From: DAIMZM01 sp036733985
GTDB taxonomy: Bacteria > Bacillota > Dehalobacteriia > UBA4068
NCBI GenBank assembly: GCA_036733985.1
Contig: DAIMZM010000020.1
Location: 1 to 27,583 of the forward strand
DNA length: 27,583 bases
Reading direction: 5' to 3'
The translations under genes and the position numbers were made by a program. Positions 1 through 6,766 of this stretch are shown piece after piece. Position 1 is the stretch's first letter. The number at the start of each line of letters is the position of its first letter. The notes beneath the pieces are model-generated. The model had not been told where the DNA came from and made no database searches. It saw nothing but the letters and a program-made list of their open reading frames with translations.

Positions 1-1219
1 CGATCTGGGAGGTGGTGGCCCCCACCAGATCCCGGCACATATACATGGCCACCTGCCGGGGATAAGTTACATAGCGGTCTTTTTTCTTGCTTTTCAGATC
101 ATCCACAGTGATCTGGAAATAATCCGCCACGGTTTTCTGTACCAGGGAAACGGTGAGCTTGGGCACATCCTCCTCCGGCAGCATGCCCCGGAGGGCTTCC
201 CGGGCCATGCCCATATCAATGTGGCGGGAGCCGTTCAGCTGGGTGAAATAAATAGCCTTGTTCAGGGCCCCTTCCAGCTCCCGGATATTGGCCTTGATCT
301 TATCGGCGATATAGTAAGTCACTTCGTCGTCCAGCTTCATATCCTCGCTGAAGGCCTTCTGCTGCAGGATGGCGCAGCGGGTCTCCCAGTCCGGCGGCTG
401 GATGTCGCAGATCAGGCCGCCGGTGAAGCGGGAGCGCAAACGCTCGGACAGGGGGTTGATATCCCGGGGCGTCCGGTCAGAGCTGATGACGATCTGCTTG
501 CCCGCGTCATGCAGGGCATTGAAGGTATGGAAAAATTCCTCCTGGGTCTGCTCCTTTTCCGACAAGAACTGGATATCGTCGATCAGCAGGATATCGGTGC
601 TGCGGTAGCGGTTCTTGAAAGCGTCCAGCTTCTTTTCCCTGAGCATGGAAATGAATTCATTGGTAAAGGCCTCGCTGCTCACATACACCACCCGGGTGCC
701 GGGGCTGCGCACCATGATGGCCTGGCCGATGGCGTGCATCAGATGGGTTTTGCCTAAGCCGCTGCCGCCGTAAACGAACAAGGGATTATAGGAGCGGGCC
801 GGGCTTTCCGCCACCGCCATGGCTGCCGCGTGGGCAAAGCGGTTGGAGCTGCCCACCACAAAGCTTTCAAAAGTGTAGCGGCTGTTAAAGACCGGCTTTA
901 CCGCGAAGCTGCGGATGGGCTGGGGCCGGGCATTGATTTCCTCCGGCTCCGGGATCCGCTCCGCCCGCATATCCACGATCTCGATTTGCAGGGGCTCGTT
1001 CATCAGCGTTTCCAGGGTATCCTTGATCAGCTCATGATAGAGCGTGGATAAAGAGATCTTGGCGCTCTCATCCTTCACGGTAATATAAACCACATTGCCG
1101 CGCTGCTCCACGGAAAGCACCGCGTCCTTGCCAAACCAGCGGTCAAAATAAATAGGCCGTATTTCCCGGCGTATCAGGGTCAATGCCTCTTGCCATATGC
1201 TATCCAAAATAATCCGCAT
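1..1219 (-). CDS. dnaA: Chromosomal replication initiator DnaA (3' end missing)
   Basis: The translation (406 codons visible) is DnaA, the AAA+ ATPase that binds DnaA boxes and opens the origin. Seen: domain I at about residues 1-80, a short linker, AAA+ domain with Walker A GGSGLGKT (151-158), Walker B LLIDDIQ (211-217), the arginine-rich SERLRSRF (258-265), sensor II RELEGAL (313-319), and the start of the DNA-binding domain IV (RYVTYPRQVAMYMCRDL, about 382-398). The DNA-contacting end of domain IV, roughly the last 40 residues of the family, lies beyond base 1. The start is uncertain: the ATG at 1219 abuts an AGGAG with no spacing, so the TTG four codons in (1207) or use of the upstream AAGAG are alternatives. 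The gene is divergent from rpmH and is not followed by dnaN in this window. Confidence 0.97.
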   Translation of the reverse strand, partial: MRIILDSIWQEALTLIRREIRPIYFDRWFGKDAVLSVEQRGNVVYITVKDESAKISLSTLYHELIKDTLETLMNEPLQIEIVDMRAERIPEPEEINARPQPIRSFAVKPVFNSRYTFESFVVGSSNRFAHAAAMAVAESPARSYNPLFVYGGSGLGKTHLMHAIGQAIMVRSPGTRVVYVSSEAFTNEFISMLREKKLDAFKNRYRSTDILLIDDIQFLSEKEQTQEEFFHTFNALHDAGKQIVISSDRTPRDINPLSERLRSRFTGGLICDIQPPDWETRCAILQQKAFSEDMKLDDEVTYYIADKIKANIRELEGALNKAIYFTQLNGSRHIDMGMAREALRGMLPEEDVPKLTVSLVQKTVADYFQITVDDLKSKKKDRYVTYPRQVAMYMCRDLVGATTSQI

Positions 1220-1338
1220 CTCCTACTCTTGAGCAGCCAAAGCCGCGCTCCCAATATTTAACGGAGGCGGTAAAACGCAACAGGCAACAGCGGCAAAGCC
1301 TTGCCTAACGAACCGCCCCCGGATCGTAAGCCATACCT

Positions 1339-1367
1339 AGCATACCAAATTTTATCCACAATGACAA
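1339..1367 (-). promoter_or_regulatory. Predicted dnaA promoter with DnaA box in its spacer
   Basis: On the minus strand, TTGTCA (complement of 1362-1367) and TATGCT (complement of 1339-1344) are 17 bp apart. They match the sigma-A hexamers at 5/6 and 4/6. The DnaA box 1352-1360 fills most of the spacer, so bound DnaA would block RNA polymerase. Autorepression of dnaA is known in several bacteria; here it is inferred from the overlap. The leader to the ATG would be about 110 nt. Confidence 0.55.
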
Positions 1368-1432
1368 GCCAATTTTATGCCAATGTGGATAAAATTTCGT
1401 CGTTTCCCAGTTACAGGCCGGGTTTATCCACA
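1352..1432. promoter_or_regulatory. Cluster of three perfect DnaA boxes
   Basis: TTATCCACA occurs at 1352-1360 (plus), its complement TGTGGATAA at 1384-1392, and TTATCCACA again at 1424-1432 (plus). All three match the 9-base consensus exactly, and the first and third also share the flanks TTTATCCACAAT. Three exact copies in 81 bp next to dnaA cannot reasonably be chance. The first box lies inside the predicted dnaA promoter spacer, and the third is 16 bp upstream of the rpmH -35. Confidence 0.92.
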
Positions 1433-1448
1433 ATTAGCAGAAAAGTCT

Positions 1449-1477
1449 TTGACAATCCGCCTGAGATCATATATAAT
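1449..1477 (+). promoter_or_regulatory. Consensus sigma-A promoter of the rpmH operon
   Basis: TTGACA (1449-1454) and TATAAT (1472-1477) are perfect hexamers separated by exactly 17 bp, the textbook housekeeping promoter. The -10 is about 70 bp upstream of the rpmH ATG. A perfect match fits the high demand for ribosomal protein L34. The promoter probably drives rpmH, rnpA, yidD and yidC, since these are adjacent or overlapping and no terminator is visible among them. Confidence 0.9.
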
Positions 1478-1547
1478 TCATCTGTTAGCGTTAGAGTCGG
1501 GCATTCCGCCCTCTTAGGATGCCCTAGAATAATGAGGAGGAAAGAAA

Positions 1548-1685
1548 ATGGTTAAAAGAACGTATCAGCCCAAGGCCCGGGTGCACAAATCCGTACACGG
1601 TTTTCTGAGCCGGATGCGCACTAAAAACGGGCGTAACGTGATCAAACGCCGCCGCGCCATCGGCCGCAAATCCCTTTCCGTGTAA
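1548..1685 (+). CDS. rpmH: 50S ribosomal protein L34
   Basis: The 45-residue product begins MVKRTYQPKARVHKSVHGF and continues with SRMRTKNGRNVIKRRRAIGR, the standard arginine/lysine-rich L34 pattern (KRTYQP at the start, HGF..RM.T..GR in the middle, RRR..GR..L at the end). L34 is a small 23S rRNA-binding protein of the large ribosomal subunit. AGGAGG stands upstream of the ATG with an 8-base spacer. The stop TAA is followed at once by the rnpA ATG at 1686, the usual tight rpmH-rnpA coupling. It is one residue longer than many homologues because of the Val after the initiator Met. Confidence 0.97.
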   Translation: MVKRTYQPKARVHKSVHGFLSRMRTKNGRNVIKRRRAIGRKSLSV

Positions 1686-2018
1686 ATGCTTCCGGAAGAA
1701 AACCGCCTGAAACTCAAGCGGGATTTTGACCGGACCTATCGCCGCGGCAAAAACGCGGCCACCGCCCTCCTGGCCCTCTATTGTGGGAGAAGGCAGCCCG
1801 GACCGGCCAGGGTGGGGTTCTCCGTCAGCCGCAAGGTCGGCAAGGCCGTCGAGCGCAACCGGGTGAAGCGGCAGCTCAGGCATATGGCCCTGGCCAGATT
1901 GAACAAATTCCGGCCCGGCTATGATTATGTTTTCGTGGTGCGGCGCGCTGCCATGACAGCAGACCGCAGCCTTTTGGAGCAGCATCTGGACAGGCTGCTC
2001 AGGGAGATGGACAAATGA
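1686..2018 (+). CDS. rnpA: Ribonuclease P protein component
   Basis: The 110-residue basic protein has the RNase P protein signature ERNRVKRQLR (residues 56-65) preceded by VGFSVSRKVGKAV, which contacts the catalytic RNA. RnpA is the protein cofactor that helps the M1-type RNA cleave 5' leaders from pre-tRNAs. The N-terminal LKLKRDFDRTYRRGK also matches the family. The ATG directly follows the rpmH stop, so the two are translationally coupled, and its own stop overlaps the yidD start by 4 bases (ATGA). Length is normal. Confidence 0.97.
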   Translation: MLPEENRLKLKRDFDRTYRRGKNAATALLALYCGRRQPGPARVGFSVSRKVGKAVERNRVKRQLRHMALARLNKFRPGYDYVFVVRRAAMTADRSLLEQHLDRLLREMDK

Positions 2019-2236
2019 TATCCCTTCCCAGCCGGATGATCACCGCCGCGGTGCGCTTTTACCAGCGCTATCTTTCGCCGCTGAAGCGGCCGACCTGCAT
2101 TTATCTGCCCACCTGCTCCCAGTATATGCTGGAAGCCGTGGGCAAGTACGGCGCGCTGAAAGGCGGCTGGCTGGGGATCAAACGGCTGCTCCGCTGCCAT
2201 CCCTTTCATCAAGGTGGCTATGACCCTGTGCCCTGA
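2015..2236 (+). CDS. yidD: Membrane protein insertion efficiency factor YidD
   Basis: The 73-residue protein carries the YidD hallmarks: FYQRYLSPLKRPTC, then YLPTCSQYMLEAV..YG, GGWLGIKRLLRCHPF, and the end GGYDPVP. Family members are small, membrane-associated and help YidC/Sec insertion; the exact mechanism is unclear. The ATG overlaps the rnpA stop. The conserved cysteines (in PTC, PTCSQY and RCHPF) are all present. Placement between rnpA and yidC is the canonical one. Confidence 0.95.
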   Translation: MISLPSRMITAAVRFYQRYLSPLKRPTCIYLPTCSQYMLEAVGKYGALKGGWLGIKRLLRCHPFHQGGYDPVP

Positions 2237-2308
2237 GGGCGGGGCCGGCGCCAGGGGCGGGATGCGTCCGGCCTTGGCTTGGGAATACTATTTATCGGAG
2301 GATTGCCT

Positions 2309-3484
2309 GTGGATTTACTTCAACCGGTCTTTGCCGCCACTGGGCTGTGGCAGGGCATCAAGGACTTTTTAGGCGGCTGCCTGGAATGGCTGTTCAGCCT
2401 GACCATGAGCATGGGCCTGCCCAGCTATGTGCTGGCCATGTTTATTTTCACCCTCATCGTCAAGCTGCTGATGCAGCCGCTGATGAACAAGCAGATGCGC
2501 TCCACCCGTAAAATCCAGCTGCTGGCCCCGGAGCTGGAAGCGCTGAAAAAGCGCTATGCCAGCAACCCCAATAAGCTGAATGAAGAGACCATGAAGCTGT
2601 ATAAGGCCAACAATGCCAGCCCCACTGCCGGCTGCTTGCCCCTTTTGGTACAGATGCCGATCATCATGGCCCTTTACCAGGCCATCGGCGAGTTTGTACC
2701 GGCCTTTCCCCAATACTTCCAGCTGCCCTGGCTGGGCGGCCAGGTGCTGAGCCTGGCGGACAAGGATCCCAGCGGCTTTGTCCTGCCTCTTTTGGCAGCC
2801 GGCTCCACCTTCCTGCAGCAGTATATTTCCACCCCCAATAAAAGCGACCGCACCCAGCGGATGATGCTGATCACCATGCCGCTGATGTTCTTCTTCTTCG
2901 TGCGGAATTTCCAATCCCTGCTGGCTTTTTATTGGATTTTCTACAGCCTGATCGGCGCGGCCATCTACTTGCCCTTCAAAAAGAAATGGGAGAAGGAAGA
3001 TAAGGCCGAGGCGGAACGCCGGGCAGCGGAGCGGACGGCTGAGGAAGAAGCCCGCCGCCTGAAAAAAGAGCGGGCCCAGGAGCGGAGAAAAGCGGAAAAA
3101 GCAGAGCGGAAAGCAGGCCAGCCCGGCTATGAAGTGCGGGATGACGATTTCGGCGACGAGGACGAAGAGCCGGAAACAGAAGCTGAGCCGGGGGAAGCCG
3201 GCCAGGATCCGGAAAAGCAGTTCCGCCGCTGGCTGAAAGAGCAGGGCGTGCAGACCAAAACCAAGAAGATGAAGCTGCATCCCTATTCCGCTGAGGAAAC
3301 CCTCTGCGAAATGTGCTATATGGAAAACGGCCAGGAACGCACTATTGACGATATGCGGAAATACTGGCAGACCCGGGTGGCGGCTCCGGCCCAGACGCCT
3401 TCCATCGGCAGCCTGTTGGGCTTTGGCCTTGGCAAAAAGAAGGGCGCCGAGGAAAAGCCGGAAACCCCGGCGGATGACAAATAA
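2309..3484 (+). CDS. yidC: Membrane protein insertase YidC/Oxa1 with long C-terminal tail
   Basis: This inserts proteins into the inner membrane, alone or with SecYEG. I chose GTG 2309 because GGAGG precedes it by 7 bases; a TTG at 2279 lacks a site. Residues 1-225 are the five-helix Gram-positive type core, including the hydrophilic loop LAPELEALKKRYASNPNKLNEE and TAGCLPLLVQMPIIMALY. The essential positive charge of the groove is Lys52 (FTLIVKLL), where SpoIIIJ and E. coli YidC have Arg. No lipobox-type signal peptide is seen; the N-terminus is short. Residues 226-391 form an unusual tail: an E/K/R-rich probable helix (226-270), an acidic stretch (278-300), then a less charged block with CEMC at 333-336 and RTIDDMRKYWQTR, and a lysine-rich end. 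A basic tail can bind ribosomes in this family; the CxxC block I do not recognise. Confidence 0.95.
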   Translation: MDLLQPVFAATGLWQGIKDFLGGCLEWLFSLTMSMGLPSYVLAMFIFTLIVKLLMQPLMNKQMRSTRKIQLLAPELEALKKRYASNPNKLNEETMKLYKANNASPTAGCLPLLVQMPIIMALYQAIGEFVPAFPQYFQLPWLGGQVLSLADKDPSGFVLPLLAAGSTFLQQYISTPNKSDRTQRMMLITMPLMFFFFVRNFQSLLAFYWIFYSLIGAAIYLPFKKKWEKEDKAEAERRAAERTAEEEARRLKKERAQERRKAEKAERKAGQPGYEVRDDDFGDEDEEPETEAEPGEAGQDPEKQFRRWLKEQGVQTKTKKMKLHPYSAEETLCEMCYMENGQERTIDDMRKYWQTRVAAPAQTPSIGSLLGFGLGKKKGAEEKPETPADDK

Positions 3485-3682
3485 ATAGCCGGACGGACTT
3501 TAGCCGGGTTTTGCCTTAAAGGCGGCAGAGCCGCGGCAACTGAAAACCTGCGCTATCCACGATCATCATCCGGCGCTTAGCAGGCTGTCTGCGGCAGCGC
3601 CGTTCTTCCCCAGGGAAAAGGGGACAACAGCAAGCGGAACAGAGCGCCTGTATGTTTACAGCGTCTTAAGGAGGTTCGCGAC
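3485..3682. other. yidC-jag intergenic region with small hairpins
   Basis: This gap has no reading frame I would call. It holds several short stem-loops: GCGGC/GCCGC around an AGA loop (3522-3534), TCCCC/GGGGA (3607-3624) and CTGTA/TACAG (3648-3661). None has a T-run, so they are not classical terminators. No known riboswitch consensus was recognised. AAGGAGG at about 3668-3674 serves jag. Confidence 0.4.
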
Positions 3683-4795
3683 ATGTTAAAATCCTTCGAA
3701 GCCAGCGGAAAATCTGTTGACGAAGCCATTGATAAGGCTTGTTTGCTGGCTGGCCGTACGATAGAAGACTTGGATATTGAAATACTGGACCTGGGCGGCA
3801 AGGGCTTTTTAGGCTTTGGCAGCCGGGATTCCCGGGTGCGGGTCAGCTATGAGCAGCCGGATGAGCCGGCCCAGCCCTTGGCCCAGGAAAGCGCCAAGCC
3901 GGTTGCCTCGACTTTTGGCGTAAAAATGAGCAAGAAGGAGCGCTTTGAGCAGAAGAATGCCAAGGCGAAGGCGGAGATTGAGATCAAACCCATCGTCACG
4001 GTGGATCCCGCCGCCGGTTTGCCGGAAGAGCTGAAGCAAAGCCAAGGCCAGCGCCAGCAGCCCCGGCCGAAACGGGAAAACAATGAGAACCGGGAGAGCC
4101 GGGAAAATCGGGAACGCCGGGAGCGCCGGGAGCGGCCCGGCCGGCCGGAGCGCAGCGACCGTCCTGAGCGGAACGATAAAGCGGAGCGGCCTGTTGCCAA
4201 CCGCAGCGAAATCCGCCAGCCCAAAAAGGAAGCCCGGGCCACGGATGTGACCCCGGGCGAGATGGAACAGCAGCTAACCGAGGCAGCCATGGCCTTTCTC
4301 CGGCCCGTCTTTCAGCGGCTGGGGGCTGAGCCCCAGATTCTAAGCGAGGTGCGGGAAGGCATACTCTGGCTCTGCTTTTCCGGGGAAAGCCTGGGCATCC
4401 TCATCGGCCGCCGGGGCGAGACCCTGAATTCCCTGCAGTATCTCTGCAATCTGGCCGTGAACAAGCACCGGAACGATCATGTCCGCCTGGTGCTGGATGT
4501 GGAGCAATACCGCCAGGGCCGGGAAGAGACCCTTTCCGTGCTGGCTCATAAAATGGCGGATAAAGCGGTGAAAACCGGCCGCCGGGTGGAGCTGGAGCCC
4601 ATGAACCCCCATGAGCGGCGGGTGGTGCATATCGCCCTGCAGAACGACCGCCGGGTGGATACGATAAGCCATGGAGAAGAGCCCTACCGCCGGGTAGTCA
4701 TCAGCAAACGCCGCTATGATAATAAAAAAGGCCCCCGCAAAGAGGGCGGCAACCGGCAGAACCCAGCCTACGCTCCTAAGGATAAAGAGGAATAG
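3683..4795 (+). CDS. jag: RNA-binding protein Jag/KhpB (Jag-N, KH, R3H)
   Basis: The 370-residue protein has the Jag N-terminal domain (1-57, SGKSVDEAIDKA... LGGKGFLGFG), a long linker, a KH domain with the GXXG loop in LIGRRGETLNSLQYL (240-253), and an R3H domain with NPHERRVVH (308-316). Family members bind RNA and affect cell division and elongation in Gram-positive bacteria. The linker 128-172 is low complexity, built of short NRE/RRE/RPER units, probably disordered and itself able to bind nucleic acid. It makes the protein clearly longer than the about 200-residue B. subtilis Jag. The ATG has an AAGGAGG 8 bases upstream. A strong terminator follows at once, so jag ends its transcription unit. 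Confidence 0.95.
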   Translation: MLKSFEASGKSVDEAIDKACLLAGRTIEDLDIEILDLGGKGFLGFGSRDSRVRVSYEQPDEPAQPLAQESAKPVASTFGVKMSKKERFEQKNAKAKAEIEIKPIVTVDPAAGLPEELKQSQGQRQQPRPKRENNENRESRENRERRERRERPGRPERSDRPERNDKAERPVANRSEIRQPKKEARATDVTPGEMEQQLTEAAMAFLRPVFQRLGAEPQILSEVREGILWLCFSGESLGILIGRRGETLNSLQYLCNLAVNKHRNDHVRLVLDVEQYRQGREETLSVLAHKMADKAVKTGRRVELEPMNPHERRVVHIALQNDRRVDTISHGEEPYRRVVISKRRYDNKKGPRKEGGNRQNPAYAPKDKEE

Positions 4796-4800
4796 GATCG

Positions 4801-4841
4801 CGCCGGGCCGGTGATTGGGCCGGCCCGGCGTTTTTGCTTTT
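4801..4841 (+). terminator. Rho-independent terminator after jag
   Basis: A perfect 11-bp GC stem (CGCCGGGCCGG at 4801-4811 with its complement at 4820-4830) with an 8-base loop is followed by TTTTTGCTTTT. It starts 5 bases after the jag stop and separates the rpmH-jag unit from mnmE. Confidence 0.93.
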
Positions 4842-4865
4842 CCCCGCAACCTTTATAGCGCTTTT

Positions 4866-4907
4866 TTCCGTCCTTCTTTTGCCAAAATCCCTTTGCCAAA
4901 GAAGGAC
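4866..4907. repeat. Single degenerate palindromic repeat upstream of mnmE
   Basis: A perfect 10-bp stem GTCCTTCTTT (4870-4879) / AAAGAAGGAC (4898-4907) encloses an 18-base loop holding two GCCAAA copies. The preceding CCGTCCTTCTTTT closely matches the palindrome arms of the elements at 6.4, 10.3 and 17.9 kb. It looks like one lone, decayed half of that family. It lies in the mnmE leader region. Confidence 0.45.
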
Positions 4908-5011
4908 TGTTTATATTCCGCGCAGTCTCATAAAAGAAAACCCATGAATAACCGCATGATGTCCCGGGTTTCAGCAGCAGAAAGGAAGGCCAAAGGAGAT
5001 GATGGAAGACC

Positions 5012-6412
5012 ATGGAAGCTTTTGAGGCCAGCAAAGTTTTTGACACCATCGCGGCCCAGGCCACGCCTCTGGGCAACGGCGGCCTGGGGGTGATCCGCAT
5101 CAGCGGTCCCGCAGCCGGCCAGGTGCTGGCCGCCCTGTTCAAATCCCAGACTCAGCCCCAAAGCCGCCCCCGGGAGCTGATCCTGGACAGCCTGGCGGAT
5201 CAGGAAGGGCGTCTGCTGGACCAGGCCCTGGCAGTCTGGTTCCCGGGACCCCGCTCCTATACCGGCGAGGATGTGGCGGAGCTGCATTGCCATGGCTCCG
5301 CCCGCCTGCTCAGGGAAGCCTTGCTGCTGGCGGTGGGGGCCGGGGCGCGCCTGGCGGAGCGGGGGGAATTCACCCAGCGGGCCTTCCTCAACGGGCAGCT
5401 GGATCTGGCCCAGGCCGAGGCGGTTCTGGCGCTGATCCAGGCCCGCAGCGGCGACAGCCTGCGGCTGGCAGCAGCCCAACTGGCCGGGGGGCTCAGCCAG
5501 AAGCTGCGGGATTTTTCCGGCCAGCTCAATCAAATCCTGGCCCAAATCGCTGTGGCAGTGGATTTTCCCGACGACGCGGACGCGCCGGATCAGCAGCGGC
5601 TGCTGGCCGCCCTGGCCCCGGTCCGCCAGGGCCTGGGTCAACTGCTGGAGCAGGCCCGGCGGGGCAGCTGGCTTCGGGAGGGGCGGATGATCGCCATTGC
5701 CGGGCCGGCCAACGCGGGGAAATCCAGCCTGTTCAATGCTTTGCTGCAGCGGGAACGGGCCATCGTCACCCCGGAGCCGGGAGCCACCCGGGACGCCCTG
5801 GAAGATCACTGGGAGCTGGCGGGCCTGCCCCTGTCCCTCTGGGATACCGCCGGTTTCCGGGAAGAGGCGGCCCAGGAAGCCGAGCGCCTGGGCATGGCCC
5901 GCAGCCGCCAAGCCATGGCGGAAGCAGCCCTGCTGCTGCTGGTGCTGGACAGCACCGCCCCCAGCCTGGAACCGCTAAACCCCCTGCTGGCGGAAAGCCG
6001 GGATAAACAAAGGCTATTACTGATAAATAAAACGGATATTGCAGAAAAAAGCCAGCTAGAGGCCGCTATGATTTGGCTGGAAGCCGCCGCCCCGGGGGAG
6101 AAGCCCCTGCTGATTTCCGCCAAAACCGGCCAGGGTTTGCCGGAGCTGCGCCAGGCCATCCGCCAGATCCTGCTGGGCGGAAGCGGGGAGGAAACGCCGC
6201 CCCTACTCTCCGAAGCCCGGCATCAGCAGGCGGTTTCCGGCGCTGACCAAGCCCTGGAGCAGGCCGCCCGCTTGCTGGCCGAAGGCTGGCCGGTAGACCT
6301 GGCCGCCATCGACATCGAAAACGCCCTGGCCAGCTTAAGCCTGGTTACCGGGGACAATGTCAGCGACGCCCTGATCACGGAAATTTTCTCCCGCTTTTGC
6401 GTGGGAAAATAG
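5012..6412 (+). CDS. mnmE: tRNA-5-carboxymethylaminomethyl-U34 GTPase MnmE
   Basis: The 466-residue protein is MnmE (TrmE). With MnmG it adds the (carboxymethyl)aminomethyl group to wobble uridine 34 of certain tRNAs, using a folate C1 donor. Seen: N-terminal formyl-THF-binding domain (FDTIAAQATPLGNGGLGVIRISG), the helical region, an inserted G domain with P-loop GPANAGKSS (231-239), G3 DTAGF (278-282) and G4 NKTD (339-342), and the C-terminal FCVGK, whose Cys463 is the conserved C[ILV]GK cysteine. An in-frame TGA four codons upstream fixes the ATG at 5012 as the first possible start; the ribosome site GGAG is rather far away (about 13 bases). Its partner mnmG is next, but 354 bp away because of an inserted repeat element. 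Confidence 0.97.
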   Translation: MEAFEASKVFDTIAAQATPLGNGGLGVIRISGPAAGQVLAALFKSQTQPQSRPRELILDSLADQEGRLLDQALAVWFPGPRSYTGEDVAELHCHGSARLLREALLLAVGAGARLAERGEFTQRAFLNGQLDLAQAEAVLALIQARSGDSLRLAAAQLAGGLSQKLRDFSGQLNQILAQIAVAVDFPDDADAPDQQRLLAALAPVRQGLGQLLEQARRGSWLREGRMIAIAGPANAGKSSLFNALLQRERAIVTPEPGATRDALEDHWELAGLPLSLWDTAGFREEAAQEAERLGMARSRQAMAEAALLLLVLDSTAPSLEPLNPLLAESRDKQRLLLINKTDIAEKSQLEAAMIWLEAAAPGEKPLLISAKTGQGLPELRQAIRQILLGGSGEETPPLLSEARHQQAVSGADQALEQAARLLAEGWPVDLAAIDIENALASLSLVTGDNVSDALITEIFSRFCVGK

Positions 6413-6439
6413 GGCGGGGATTTGTAAAGGATTTTAAAA

Positions 6440-6732
6440 GATAAGACCGTTACTTTCTTATAAGAAAGTAGCACAAAGAATTTTAAATATATTTACGGTA
6501 ACCATTGTTTAGGTTTTGCTTTATGCTTTTATTATTTTATTATATTAGTAATAAATAACAATATGTGAACAACCGCTTGTCACCCTGCCGCAGTCCCTGC
6601 TATTTAAAATTTTCTTGGTTCTTCTTTTTGAGCTAGGGCCGGGATCTTTGATCCCGAGCTATAGCTACATGCCTAGCTGTGGTTTTCCCGAAGGGAAAAG
6701 CCAGCTAGGCCAAAAGAAGAACGGTTTTAAAC
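6440..6732. repeat. Paired-palindrome element, copy A (mnmE-mnmG gap)
   Basis: The 354-bp gap 6413-6766 has no gene; most of it is one AT-rich element. Left end (type 1): ACCGT at 6446-6450, a perfect 20-bp palindrome with half TACTTTCTTA (6451-6470), then CAAAGAATTTTAAA. Right end (type 2, read on the minus strand): ACCGTTCTTCTTTT at the far side, with its arms GTTCTTCTTTT (6618-6628) and AAAAGAAGAAC (6712-6722), and TTTAAAATTTTCTTGG on the inner side. The core holds GTTTAGG (6507-6513) and GCCGCA near the right end, both matched in copy C. Related copies lie at about 10.3 and 17.9 kb. It looks like a small non-autonomous mobile element; it may also act as a terminator or RNA structure between the two genes. 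Confidence 0.7.
6618..6722. repeat. Nested multi-hairpin in the right end of copy A
   Basis: The 11-bp outer stem GTTCTTCTTTT/AAAAGAAGAAC encloses two further hairpins where copy C has no loop at all. They are GGGATC-TTT-GATCCC (6641-6655), and GCCTAGCTG (6671-6679) with CAGCTAGGC (6702-6710), which itself encloses TTTTCCC-GAA-GGGAAAA. GAGCTA is repeated around the first. The RNA would fold as a three-way, cloverleaf-like structure. It appears to be a secondary expansion inside the palindrome centre. Confidence 0.65.
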
Positions 6733-6766
6733 AAACCCCTCTATTTTCAAATTAAGGAAGATCATT

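Larger units (their letters stand above)
1220..1547. other. Origin-type intergenic region between dnaA and rpmH
   Basis: This 328-bp gap holds three perfect DnaA boxes (TTATCCACA) in 81 bp, a minus-strand promoter for dnaA and a consensus plus-strand promoter for rpmH. The dnaA-rpmH gap is part of oriC in Bacillus-type chromosomes. I see no DnaA-trio run next to these boxes, unlike the gap before dnaN at 11.8 kb. A possible reading frame across 1301-1555 runs straight through boxes and promoters and is not a gene. Confidence 0.8.

Noticed and set aside
1301..1555. Plus-strand 84-codon frame in the dnaA-rpmH gap
   Set aside because: It covers the DnaA boxes and the perfect rpmH promoter and has no ribosome site or similarity.
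3485..3682. Riboswitch or leader RNA before jag
   Set aside because: Several hairpins can form, but I could match no known riboswitch core, and no T-run follows any of them.
4928..5911. Minus-strand reading frame of 327 codons over the mnmE start
   Set aside because: Antisense to mnmE, including its conserved GTP-binding region, with no recognisable domain.
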